This document shows, piece after piece, positions 9,323 through 18,644 of a stretch of 64,000 nt of DNA. Origin of the DNA: Variovorax sp. J2L1-78 (GTDB lineage: Bacteria; Pseudomonadota; Gammaproteobacteria; Burkholderiales; Burkholderiaceae_C). Each line of letters opens with the position of its first letter. The stretch's first letter is position 1. The position numbers and the translations under genes are program-made. The notes beneath the pieces are model-generated. The model saw only the letters and a program-made list of their open reading frames with translations, ran no database searches and was not told where the DNA came from. Where the stretch lies: the NCBI RefSeq assembly GCF_030317205.1, contig NZ_JASZYB010000001.1, positions 868,001 to 932,000 on the forward strand, given 5' to 3'.

Positions 9323-10132
9323 ATGTTCACCGATTCCCACTGCCACCTGACCTTTCCCGAGTTCGCCAGCCAGATGACGGAGGTCCGCGCGGCGATGGCC
9401 GAAGCCCGGGTCGACCGGGCGCTGTGCATCTGCACCAAGCTGGAAGAGTTCGATGACGTGCAGGGTCTGGCCGCCCAGTACGACAACTTCTGGGCCAGCG
9501 TGGGCGTGCATCCCGACAACGAGGACATCGCCGAACCCAGCATCGACGACTTGGTGCAGCGCGCGGCGCGCCCGAAGGTCGTCGCCATCGGCGAAACCGG
9601 GCTCGATTACTACCAGATGGAGGAGCGCAAGGGCGGCCGGACCATCGCCGACATGGAATGGCAGCGCGACCGTTTCCGCGTCCACATCCGGGCGGCACAG
9701 CAGGTGCGCATGCCGCTGGTGATCCACACCCGCGAAGCCTCGGCCGACACGCTGGCCATCCTGAAAGAGGAGGGCGAGGACGGTGCCGCGTCGGCGGCAG
9801 GCGGTGTCTTCCATTGCTTCACCGAGACAGCGGAGGTGGCCCGCGCCGCGCTCGACCTCGGCTTCTACATCTCGTTCTCCGGCATCCTGACCTTCAAGAA
9901 GGCGCAGGACCTGAGGGACGTTGCCGCCTTTGTTCCACTCGACCGCATGCTGATCGAGACCGACAGTCCCTATCTGGCCCCGGTGCCGTACCGCGGCAAG
10001 ACCAACAACCCGTCGTACGTGCCTTTCGTCGCGCAGCAGATTGCCCAACTGCGCGGCGTGTCCGTCGAAGCGGTCGCCGAGGCCACGAGCCGCAACTTCG
10101 AAACCCTGTTCACGGGCGTTCAAAAGACATGA
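9323..10132 (+). CDS. tatD: TatD-family metal-dependent hydrolase
   Basis: 269 residues from ATG 9323. TIM-barrel metal ligands: DSHCHL near the N-terminus, GETGLDYY, IHTREA, FHCFTE and the late ETDSPYLAP. TatD-type enzymes are 3'-5' exonucleases or DNases of the cytoplasm. It is the fifth gene of the mltG operon; the stop overlaps the ankyrin-gene start. Confidence 0.92.
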   Translation: MFTDSHCHLTFPEFASQMTEVRAAMAEARVDRALCICTKLEEFDDVQGLAAQYDNFWASVGVHPDNEDIAEPSIDDLVQRAARPKVVAIGETGLDYYQMEERKGGRTIADMEWQRDRFRVHIRAAQQVRMPLVIHTREASADTLAILKEEGEDGAASAAGGVFHCFTETAEVARAALDLGFYISFSGILTFKKAQDLRDVAAFVPLDRMLIETDSPYLAPVPYRGKTNNPSYVPFVAQQIAQLRGVSVEAVAEATSRNFETLFTGVQKT

Positions 10133-10791
10133 GAAATCTGGCGAGGTTCTGCCTCTATCTTGTTGCTGCAACGGCGTTTTCTTTTGCCCATGCAGATTCC
10201 TTCAATGACTTCTTCCGCGCGGTTCGCAGCAACAATGCGAGTGGCGTCGAGTCGCTGTTGCGCCGCGGCTTCGACCCCAACACGCGCGACGAGCATGGGC
10301 TGACCGGCTTGTTGATCGCCATCCGGGAGCCGTCTCCGCGCGTCGTGCAGGTGTTGCTCGCGTCGCCGCAGACGAACGTCGAACTGCGCAACGGCAACGA
10401 CGAGAGCCCATTGATGCTGGCCGCCATCAAGGGCCAGATGGACCTGGTCAAACAGCTCATCGCCCGTGACGCCGACATCAACAAGCCGGGTTGGACCGCG
10501 TTGCACTACGCGGCGAGCAGCGGCCAGGTCGAGATCATGAAACTGCTGCTCGAGAAATACGCCTTCATCGACGCCCAGTCGCCCAACGGCACCACGCCGC
10601 TGATGATGGCGGCGATGTACGGATCGCCTGACAGCGTAAAGCTGCTGCTCGACGAAGGCGCTGACCCGCTGATGAAGAACCAGCAGAACATGACGGCGAT
10701 GGACTTCGCCGTCCAGGGCAAGCGGCCGGATGCCATCGAGATGTTGAAGGCGGTTGTTCAAGCGAAGCGGCCGAGCGACGGCAAGTGGTAG
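10129..10791 (+). CDS. Exported ankyrin-repeat protein
   Basis: 220 residues. A signal peptide (cleavage probably after FSFAHA, residues 17-22) precedes about five ankyrin repeats recognisable by GLTGLLIA, ESPLMLAAI, GWTALHYAAS, GTTPLMMAAM and MTAMDFAVQ. Expected location is the periplasm and the role is protein-protein contact; the partner is unknown. It is the last gene of the mltG operon. The transposon terminal repeat begins only 11 bp after its stop, so its transcription terminator has been displaced. Confidence 0.88.
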   Translation: MRNLARFCLYLVAATAFSFAHADSFNDFFRAVRSNNASGVESLLRRGFDPNTRDEHGLTGLLIAIREPSPRVVQVLLASPQTNVELRNGNDESPLMLAAIKGQMDLVKQLIARDADINKPGWTALHYAASSGQVEIMKLLLEKYAFIDAQSPNGTTPLMMAAMYGSPDSVKLLLDEGADPLMKNQQNMTAMDFAVQGKRPDAIEMLKAVVQAKRPSDGKW

Positions 10792-10801
10792 ATCGAGGCG
10801 C

Positions 10802-10911
10802 GCGTTCACACAAGCAAATTTGACGCTAGCGGTGCAACAGCCTCTCCTCTGGAGAGCTGACAGTCTGAAGCGCCATGATCGGGCGACGGTTACAACGGAA
10901 TTTGACGCCTA
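10802..10911. repeat. Transposon left end with two transposase-binding repeats
   Basis: The terminal repeat at 10802-10828 contains the copy CAAGCAAATTTGACGCTA at 10811-10828. A second copy sharing AATTTGACGC lies at 10899-10908. Multiple repeats at each end are typical TnsB/TniA binding sites. The tniA start is at 10962. Confidence 0.75.
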
Positions 10912-10961
10912 ACGTACGTTTCAAGTAAAACTTGAGTTCGCTGTTATGTCCGTGAGGTGGC

Positions 10962-12974
10962 ATGACGAAAGTTCAACGCGTCGGATCGCGCTCGCGAACC
11001 CATGTGTCTCCGGCGGTGCGAGACATAGATACGGCTGCGTGGACTCAAGTCGACCAGGACAGCTTGCCCTCGGCGAGGCGCGAACAATTCCGGCGCCGAC
11101 GCACTGCGATAAACCTGTACTTAAAGGGCGCATCGGAAGCGGAGCTACGCCGCGAATCCGGCCTTTCACGTTCAAACGTGTACAGACTGATCGTCGACCG
11201 ATGCCTGCAGCCGCATCCTGACGGCGACCTTTTCGGATGGCGAGGAGCTCTACCATATCTGCGTCTTTCGACCTACAACCGCCAGACTAAACCGGAGCCC
11301 GGCGAGGCAGGAGCCGGTACAGCCGGCGCACTGCAATGGCTGTTTGCGTCTCAGGACGGCCGCGAGATCGAGAAAAGATTTCGCAAAGAGATTCTGTCGA
11401 CGGCATCTGGTCTGACCGGTCCGGGCAAGTCCAAGCAGCGATTGTTCCGGTGGTTGATTGGCGAGCTCCGCGCACGCGGCTATCAGCGCCGAGGCGAATG
11501 GCCGTTTAACGTGGAAAAGCTGGGTTACGTAACGATCTGCGCGTTCATCGACCGGGTCCTTGCAGAGAATCCGCGCAGGCAACTCCTTCTGCTTGGCGGC
11601 GAGGATGCGCGCCGCAAGGCGATCGCTGGTGATGGCACCGGCAGACCCCACTTGGAACCCTTCGACCGCGTCGAATGTGACGCACATAAGCTGGATGCCC
11701 GGATGGTTGTCGCTTTCCCCTCGATCCACGGCGGATTCGAACTGCGCAAAATCCCCCGCCTCTTCGTGATTGTTCTGGAGGATGTCGCGAGCCGCGCAGT
11801 TCTGGGCTATCACCTCAGCCTGCGACGCGAGTGCTCCGCACAGGACGTTCTGCGTGCCATCAAGAGTTCGCTATCTCTGTGGAGCCGCCGCAAGCTCCAA
11901 TTTTCCGAAAACGCCTACAGCGAAAATGCAGGGCTGCCTTCGGGTGTATTCGACCACCTCAGGGGTGTATGTTGGAACGAGATCAGTGTGGACGGCGCGA
12001 TGGCAAACATCTGTCACCGTGTGGAAAGCACGCTGAAGGAAGTTGTCGGTTGCCGGGTCCTGAAGCCGCAGTCCGCCGACAGCTTCACCAGCCGCCGCAG
12101 TAAGGACGATCGTCCATTCATCGAATCATTCTTTGGCAATTTGGCCGCCGGTGGGTTCCACCGGCTGGCTCCAACGACGGGCAGCCGCCCTGCGGATAAG
12201 CGAGGGGGGGCGAATCCCGCTGTCGTCGCGGACGAGACGGCATTCCAGCTCGAGTACGCGGAAGAACTGCTCGATACGTTGATCGCGAATTACAACGCGA
12301 CGCCGCATTCGAGCTTGGGGTATCGGACACCCTTAGAGCAACTTCAATTCCGCGTACCACCGTCCCATCCCGTCAGGCGCGCAGATGCGCATGCAGTAAG
12401 CCGCATGGTAGGCGTACGCAAGCTTTGCACGGTTCTAGGTGGCGTCGAGAGCGGGCGGCGACCGTACTTTAACTTTTCAAATGCGCGCTATTCAGCGGAG
12501 TGGCTGGCCTTGCGAACGGATCTGATCGGCAAAAACCTTTGGCTCCAGATCGAGAACGAGGATGACGCACGCTTCGCCACGGTTTCAGACAAAAAGGGAC
12601 TCTTCCTTGGGGTAATCCGCGCGGCTCCACCTTGGCACCAAACGCCGCACAGCCTCTTCATTCGGGAGGCGACGCGCGCCCTGGAGCGCCGAAGACTTCT
12701 TCACCTATCGACCCGCTGCGACGCTGTCGAAGAGCTCATCCGCTATGCAGAGACCCACGGCGGCAAGTTGCCGGCCCATCCAGCATACCTCGAGGCGAGG
12801 CGCATCCTAACCTCGCAATCGCAAGCACTAGCCCTCCCTGCATTGCATGTGGAACCTCCGTCTGAACAGATCTTCGAGCAGCAGATTAAAAGCACGTGCA
12901 CAACGCCGACGCGTCCTGCTGTAAAGCCCGCGATGCGCTCATCACGCGATTTGCCCAAGGCAAAAACATGGTGA
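10962..12974 (+). CDS. tniA: TniA/TnsB-type DDE transposase
   Basis: 670 residues; ATG 10962. An N-terminal helix-turn-helix region (AINLYLKGASEAELRRESG then LSRSNVYRLI) precedes the rve/Mu-type catalytic core with D240 (VECDAHKLD), D344 (ISVDGAMAN) and E388 (RPFIESFFGNL), then a Mu-transposase C-terminal beta-barrel region (YFNFSNARYSAEWLA). It cuts and joins transposon ends. Length is between Tn5053 TniA and Tn7 TnsB. Its stop overlaps the tniB start (ATGGTGA). Codon use is less GC-rich than in the flanking chromosome. Confidence 0.9.
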   Translation: MTKVQRVGSRSRTHVSPAVRDIDTAAWTQVDQDSLPSARREQFRRRRTAINLYLKGASEAELRRESGLSRSNVYRLIVDRCLQPHPDGDLFGWRGALPYLRLSTYNRQTKPEPGEAGAGTAGALQWLFASQDGREIEKRFRKEILSTASGLTGPGKSKQRLFRWLIGELRARGYQRRGEWPFNVEKLGYVTICAFIDRVLAENPRRQLLLLGGEDARRKAIAGDGTGRPHLEPFDRVECDAHKLDARMVVAFPSIHGGFELRKIPRLFVIVLEDVASRAVLGYHLSLRRECSAQDVLRAIKSSLSLWSRRKLQFSENAYSENAGLPSGVFDHLRGVCWNEISVDGAMANICHRVESTLKEVVGCRVLKPQSADSFTSRRSKDDRPFIESFFGNLAAGGFHRLAPTTGSRPADKRGGANPAVVADETAFQLEYAEELLDTLIANYNATPHSSLGYRTPLEQLQFRVPPSHPVRRADAHAVSRMVGVRKLCTVLGGVESGRRPYFNFSNARYSAEWLALRTDLIGKNLWLQIENEDDARFATVSDKKGLFLGVIRAAPPWHQTPHSLFIREATRALERRRLLHLSTRCDAVEELIRYAETHGGKLPAHPAYLEARRILTSQSQALALPALHVEPPSEQIFEQQIKSTCTTPTRPAVKPAMRSSRDLPKAKTW

Positions 12975-14034
12975 CGCCGTCGATAGGGCCTTCGCTGCCG
13001 CAGCCTTCTGTGCTGGGACCTTCTCCACTCGTGCCAGCCCATCTTGCACGTGATCACCCGCTCGTGACGCGAGACTATTCGCTGTACACAGAGTCGATCC
13101 AGCGAATGGTGGACCAACTCGCCTCGTGGATTGATAACCAGGTCGAAGGGGCGACGATCTACGGGCCGTCGCGATTCGGCAAGTCAAGCGCTGTGGACCA
13201 TTGGGTGCAAACCCTTTTAGCTCAGCGCTATGGAAAGACTCTGCCGATGGTGGTCTGGAGTCATACCGAATCTGGCAGCGCGAACTCCATCGGGCGGTTC
13301 TATGCGGGACTGCTTGATGCGAGCAAGCACCCTCTGGCAAAGGCGGCCCGAAGTCCGCTCAGTCGTCAGCACATGCTACGGGAGCGCTGGCACTCGCTTG
13401 CGACCCGGGGGGGGGGGGGCGCTTTCTCATCTTGATCATCGATGAAGCGCAGGGCATGACCCAGCGCGAGTGGCTGTGGCTAGTTGAGCTGCACAGTCTG
13501 CTCGAAAAGGAGGCTTTGCGGTTGTGCGTGTTTTCCATTGCCTCCCTGCAGTTTTTCGATGAACCCATGAGCTTGGCTATGGTAGGGGGTGCCCATGCGG
13601 CCGCGCGTTTCATGCTTGCAAGCGAGCGCTTCATGGGCATCGAAGGGGTAGACGAACTCACTTTAGTGATGGCCGGCTACGACGAAGGAACGGAGTGGCC
13701 AGCCCATTCCGGTAAATCGTTCACTGCCGGCGTCGCACCTGAGGCCTGGGAGCAAGGCTTCAGGCTGCAGCACTTCGCTGAGTCGCTTTACACGGCGCTG
13801 GTCGCCGGGCTTCCTACCAACTATCCGGCGCCACTGGAGTTCCCGATGAAGACGGTCACTCAATGTTGCCGTCACATCCTCCTGCGCGTCGCCGGGGGCG
13901 CCAACTGGCACGACGTGACGTCCGATGCGAGCCTAGAGCACATCGTCGCTGAAAGCGGACATCGGCAACTACTCGCGCTTGTGGCTGCCACAGCCCATCT
14001 GGCCAACCGTGCATCGGGCAAGGGGCAGCGATGA
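12968..14034 (+). CDS. tniB: TniB/TnsC-type ATPase, reading frame broken at a 13-G tract
   Basis: AAA+ regulator that links target selection to the transposase. The first part (12968-13435) holds Walker A GPSRFGKSS at about residue 66. The second part (readable from about 13420 to 14034) holds Walker B LILIIDEAQ and the rest of the ATPase domain. The two lie in different frames, joined at a run of 13 G at 13407-13419. One more G, two fewer, or a -1 slip would give RGGGGRFLILIIDEAQ and a protein of about 355 residues. The break may be a sequencing error, a real mutation, phase variation or programmed slippage. Confidence 0.82.
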
Positions 14035-15908
14035 ACCTCCTGACCTGGAATCCGGGATCCGTACTGCCGTATTCATCGCTCTGGCATATCTTGATGCGGG
14101 CAACCTGGCTGAACCATCTGCATCAAGGTGAAGTCCGAGGCGTGCTCAACACCCGATTGCTCCCAAAGGGCGAACCGGCCTCCGCTGCGCGTCGAGTGCG
14201 TGAAATCTCTGCCTTGATGAAAGCCCTAGGCGAGCGGAGGTGTGTGCTTTCGAAATACGCCGTCGTCGAGCAGTTCCCAGCCCTCCTGAACGATTACTTG
14301 GTGAAAGGCATGCGGTGGTGTCCTGCCTGCATTGCGAGTGGATACCACTCGTTGCTCGGCTCTATCGAACTCGTCACCCGCTGCCCCATTCACGACGTGC
14401 CCCTCGTGGCAGCATGCGCAAAATGCGGGAGCGGATTCGGCAACTTGCTTGGGGCAGGGCTCGCCGCACCTACCTATTGCTGTCCTTGCGGCCATGTTCG
14501 TCTGCTCGAACCCTCCAGCGCGCGCCGCCCTAACTTGTCCGCGACAGAGGTCGAAGCTTGGGCTCCGGTAGCCCGGTGGATTGACCAAGTTGCAAAGCTC
14601 TCCTATTCAGGGTCGCAGACCAGCCGATTGCCTCGTCAAACTCAACTCGCTCTTACCGCGCGCTGGTGTGACGATCTGGACATCGCGTATCCGACTTGCT
14701 TTGGTAAACCGTCCGAGCTCTGGTCTCATCCCGGCGAGGGGCAAAGATGGTCGAGTTACTTGTCGTCGAGCGGCTCCCTAAGCTCTCGAAATGTAGAAGT
14801 CAGCCGGGCGGGGCGCCGTTCTGATCCAGCGACGCAGGTTTACCGGGCATTGGCCCGCCGCCTGCGACGGCACGGGCTCCCTCATCCTGACCGTCACCTC
14901 AAGGCGCTGATGAGCACGTTCGACGCTGCAACGTTTGCGAATGAGATGGCCGCTCGACCGAAGGCGCGCTTGGCGTTCATGGACATGGTGTGGTCGCGCC
15001 GTCTGGAACCAAGGGTCATCTACCGGCGTTGGTTGAACCGGCCCGAGTCGCTGCGCGAAAAAAATAGTGCCGGTGACTACACGGCAGTTCGGCTTAATGC
15101 CGCCGCCGGGTCGACTAGGGGGCCGGCACTCAGCGGAAGTATTCGTACATGGGTCGAATCGCACGCCATTGCCTTGGAAGCCTGTGTTGCATGGGATCAA
15201 GCGACGCGGCAGGCGGACAAGTCGATCCGGGAGCAGTGGGCTAATTGGTACATCCAGAACACCGAACTGGGCGAGCAGGCAGCGCCGGGGCGATTTGTCT
15301 GGTTCTGCCGGGCCACGACGCGCGGACATCGATTTGTCGGTTATGTGCAGGATGCGGTCGGTGGTCGTTTCTCGGCGGGCACGCCGACCAAGCAACAGCG
15401 ATGCGATGCACTGGGACAAGCGCGTTTGAAGAATCTGCGTCAGGTAGAAGCCCTCAGTTCTAAGCTTTGCCTTCTGTGGAGTGAAAGGGATGGCTGGGAA
15501 ACAGGCAAGGGGGCTCGGCCCGACGACGGCGATGTTCGCCGCGTCGCACTGCTTCACGTCGGACCATCCACGCACTGCTGGCTGTTCAAGAGCGATGAAC
15601 GCTTCGTGGCTCGCCTTGTTGGGGGTGACGTCCAAGTGGCAGCGCAGACACCCGCGGGCGCGCTCTCGGGGCTGCGCTCGGCGGTCGTGCAGTACAGAAA
15701 AATGTACAACGTTAAGAGCCGCGCGGTTCCGAAATGCCCGGTCGCTGGGCGACTGTCTGAGGAGACACTCGCCCGCGTTGGGCGCGTCGTGCAACAGGCT
15801 CGTGCCATCCGAGGCTCCGATGCTTTCTGGTACACAGGGCACTTTGCAAACGCGGAACGACCGAAGACCAATGCCGGTTCGGCAAACGACGACCCGTGCG
15901 GCTGTTAA
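14031..15908 (+). CDS. tniQ: TniQ/TnsD-type target-selection protein
   Basis: 625 residues, start overlapping the tniB stop. The N-terminal TniQ domain has WNPGSVLPYSSLWHILMR and two zinc-ribbon modules: WCPACIASGYHS with RCPIHDVPL, and CAKCGS with CCPCGH. The long C-terminal half has dispersed helix-turn-helix-like segments, as expected of the DNA-recognising part of TnsD. It should direct insertion to a specific site; here the element lies 33 bp from dif. It is longer than Tn5053 TniQ (about 400) and Tn7 TnsD (about 510). Confidence 0.87.
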   Translation: MNLLTWNPGSVLPYSSLWHILMRATWLNHLHQGEVRGVLNTRLLPKGEPASAARRVREISALMKALGERRCVLSKYAVVEQFPALLNDYLVKGMRWCPACIASGYHSLLGSIELVTRCPIHDVPLVAACAKCGSGFGNLLGAGLAAPTYCCPCGHVRLLEPSSARRPNLSATEVEAWAPVARWIDQVAKLSYSGSQTSRLPRQTQLALTARWCDDLDIAYPTCFGKPSELWSHPGEGQRWSSYLSSSGSLSSRNVEVSRAGRRSDPATQVYRALARRLRRHGLPHPDRHLKALMSTFDAATFANEMAARPKARLAFMDMVWSRRLEPRVIYRRWLNRPESLREKNSAGDYTAVRLNAAAGSTRGPALSGSIRTWVESHAIALEACVAWDQATRQADKSIREQWANWYIQNTELGEQAAPGRFVWFCRATTRGHRFVGYVQDAVGGRFSAGTPTKQQRCDALGQARLKNLRQVEALSSKLCLLWSERDGWETGKGARPDDGDVRRVALLHVGPSTHCWLFKSDERFVARLVGGDVQVAAQTPAGALSGLRSAVVQYRKMYNVKSRAVPKCPVAGRLSEETLARVGRVVQQARAIRGSDAFWYTGHFANAERPKTNAGSANDDPCGC

Positions 15909-16925
15909 GAGAACTCAGGCGCGGTGAACACAGCTAAAGCGGAATATTCATGAACCCTGCGTCGGTCTTAGCAACTGTTACCCCACACCGGACCTCAGAG
16001 CCGTGGTGTCGGAGGTCCAGGGGAACCTCGTGCAAACAAAAGATTCCAGACGTCCCTTTCGAAAGCTTTTCTACGCCCTGAATCTCTCAAATCGAGCCGC
16101 TCCACGCCAATGCAGGCGTTGATGCTGTATTCGAACGTTGGCTTGGCCGCGGCCGCTAAGATGCTAGGCAGGACCTTGGCCCAGCATCTGCTGTCAAGAT
16201 CAAGAACCCGGCCTCTACGCTGAGCGTGGAAGCGTCTGCCTGTTTGATGACACTGTCGCAGCGCTCGACTTGCTAAATCCAGCGGTAATTACGTCAATCT
16301 GCGCTTAAACCTCAACGCACCTTATGCCGCACCTGTGCTCGGATTGCTGCCAACGCTTGATGCCTAGGCACTCTGGGGCGGACGAATCAACATCCGTCCT
16401 CCAGGCATCGGCCCGACATCGTCGGCGACGGCCACTAAATTGGCCGGGCTTGGCGTCGCGCTGCCGCCCGACTCACCTAGAACGTCAAGCCTGCGCTTGG
16501 CCCTCGTGGTGAACCTAACGACTTGGCCCGACCAGCGGGTCAGATATAAGTCCCTTCGGAAACTATCGGTTCATCGAATTCCAGTCGAACAACTTTCAAG
16601 CGCGGTTCGAATCGCGCAGGCCAAGCAGCATCAAGGCCAGCACCCCGTCATACCGAGTCAGGCAGGGAGAAGGTCAGTTGCCGCCAGCACTTGCGGGGCG
16701 TTCAGCAAGGCTGCGTAGCGACAGCCGCGCAAAGCGGCGTAATGTCGTCTTCATAACACCTTAGGCCTCGCGGGAAAAAGCAATGCCGCAGCCGTACCCC
16801 AATCTACACAAAAGTGGTGATGACGCCTGCATCAAACGGCCGTATTTTGCCCCTCTTGATTGACTCCGCCCAGCAATGCTCGCTGCGCAGGGCGGTGAAG
16901 ACCTGAGCGGTAACCCAAAGGAAAG
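15909..16925. other. About 1 kb without a recognisable gene inside the transposon
   Basis: No open frame here has convincing composition. A stretch at about 16111-16200 translates to a helix resembling the N-terminus of a LysR regulator (MQALMLYSNVGLAAAAKMLG) but stops soon after. This suggests decayed coding DNA or non-coding spacer. It must contain the promoter for the gene at 16926. Confidence 0.4.
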
Positions 16926-18329
16926 ATGATGGCGAATGTTTTCCAAAACGACGGCAAAGATGCCTGGGCGGCATTGCACAATGGAATCACTACAGGTCTA
17001 AGGGGGGCACACGAAACCAATGGCGTAATCCTACAACCTTTACAAGTAGCCGAGCGTGCAGACTGGGATAGCGCAAATCGCCTGCTGAACATGTACCGTG
17101 AGCAGCGAATCGCTAATCAAGCACCAACGTGGAACGCCGTCTATGTGCCGAATGCCGGGATAAATGTTCCCGACGAATATCAGGCCTTCCTTGATCAGCT
17201 CAACGCCAAGGTCATAACGGACGCCGGCGTGTCCGACCCCATGAAACTGGAGCGTCTAGATACTGAAAGAAAAGCGGCGCAGGATAAGCTGCAAAAGAAC
17301 GAGTATTTCGTCAACCAACAGTGGGACCGTTACGTCGCTAATAACCGCGGAAAGCCACCGTTGAGCAGGAGCCAGTGGGAAGTGGACTTCGGCTACTCTG
17401 CCACAAGACTGTCCTATCAGCAGGAAGTCAATGCTGCTGTGGCCGCATATATGCGAGAGGTCAACACTGCAGGTGGTGACCTCCTTGAAGTCGGGAGGGC
17501 ACTTGGCGCGCTGTCCGATCCAAGGCAGCGTATCCCGTTGCCGCAAGACGACGACGACGTCCTGCTCCCATCGGATAGCTGGCAATATTGGTATAGGGCA
17601 GGCCTTTCGGACGACATTCAATTGTTTCTGACGACCGCTAATCGCTGGGACATCAAGATCGATGAGACGGCCGTGAAAACAACTAGATTCGAAGATCGGT
17701 GGTCTGGCGGTTTTAATGTTAGCTATTTTGGAGTGTTCGGTGCCGGAGGCAATGCGTCTAATGAAACAATCAAGACTCACGCCGAAACGGATACGAGTTC
17801 GATCGCCATCCACTTCGAGAACATCCAATCGTTTCCGATTGATCGAGGTCAATGGTTTAAGGCAGGCATCGTTTCCCGCTTTCGGGACAGAATGCCACCT
17901 GGATTTTGGGGGCAAGCAGGGCGATTGAATCTTATTCCAACCTCCGTCACCCTTGTGCGAGGCGTCAAGATTTCCGTCAATACGTCTTCGATGGTCGCTG
18001 ACTACTTCTTCAACAAGCGAACAACTGGCGGCAGCGCGGGCTTCAGCCTTGGGCCTTGGCGTGTTGGTGGCGGAGGTAGCCGAACCACTATCGAAGAAAA
18101 CTACGATATGCGGCGCACTGCGACTGGATTTGAAATCGAAGACATTTCAGGGCGAGCTCAAGTCATCGCCGTTACGTCAATTCGCAACGCGGACTTGCTC
18201 GCAGTGCAGGTAGAAAATCGAGCACTCTATCGGTCACTTCTTGATGCTGACGCTTCTGAAGCGGCGACACTTTTGGAAGAGTCCCGGCGGAGCACACTCA
18301 ATCGCCCCGCTGACTTTGGCATTAGGTAG
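16926..18329 (+). CDS. Unknown cargo protein with Gly-rich C-terminal half
   Basis: 467 residues (ATG at 16926; a second ATG at 16929 is better spaced from the GGA ribosome site). The N-terminal 200 residues are mostly helical (LERLDTERKAAQDKLQKNE). The C-terminal 230 residues are beta-like with Gly-rich segments (GGFNVSYFGVFGAGGNAS; TTGGSAGFSLGPWRVGGGG). No signal peptide or catalytic motif is seen. The alternating polar/Gly strands would suit an oligomeric beta structure, but this is a guess. It is followed in the same orientation by another unknown gene. Base composition is more AT-rich than the chromosome, consistent with acquired cargo. Confidence 0.7.
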   Translation: MMANVFQNDGKDAWAALHNGITTGLRGAHETNGVILQPLQVAERADWDSANRLLNMYREQRIANQAPTWNAVYVPNAGINVPDEYQAFLDQLNAKVITDAGVSDPMKLERLDTERKAAQDKLQKNEYFVNQQWDRYVANNRGKPPLSRSQWEVDFGYSATRLSYQQEVNAAVAAYMREVNTAGGDLLEVGRALGALSDPRQRIPLPQDDDDVLLPSDSWQYWYRAGLSDDIQLFLTTANRWDIKIDETAVKTTRFEDRWSGGFNVSYFGVFGAGGNASNETIKTHAETDTSSIAIHFENIQSFPIDRGQWFKAGIVSRFRDRMPPGFWGQAGRLNLIPTSVTLVRGVKISVNTSSMVADYFFNKRTTGGSAGFSLGPWRVGGGGSRTTIEENYDMRRTATGFEIEDISGRAQVIAVTSIRNADLLAVQVENRALYRSLLDADASEAATLLEESRRSTLNRPADFGIR

Positions 18330-18644
18330 CGCGCGCGAGGCCTGACCCCTCGCTAAGCTGACCATCTCCCGCAGGCACTGTGGTCTCGGCCTGACTCCAT
18401 ACATTGTCTCGGTCCGGGCTTGCCCCACCCGCCCCCGCGGGCAGCTGAGCTCGAATGTTGGCCGCCCCCCTTTGTCTGCCAATTCGCCGAGTCCTGGACT
18501 GCAACTGGCCCAAAAGGACAGCCCTCACCACCACTCCACACACAAGGACTTCCAAGTGTTCGAGACCGTCAGGTTCCGGCCAGACGAGCGTGACGACCCA
18601 GCCGTCCTGCCAGCTTCATCAAAACCTAATCGAGGAGAGCTTCG
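18330..18644. other. Intergenic region between two unknown cargo genes
   Basis: 315 bp, nothing recognisable except a good ribosome-binding site (GAGGAGAG at about 18632-18639) before the next ATG. The gap is long enough to carry a separate promoter. Confidence 0.4.

Noticed and set aside
16111..16220. LysR-type regulator gene
   Set aside because: Only a short helix-turn-helix-like stretch followed by a stop; no effector domain in any frame.
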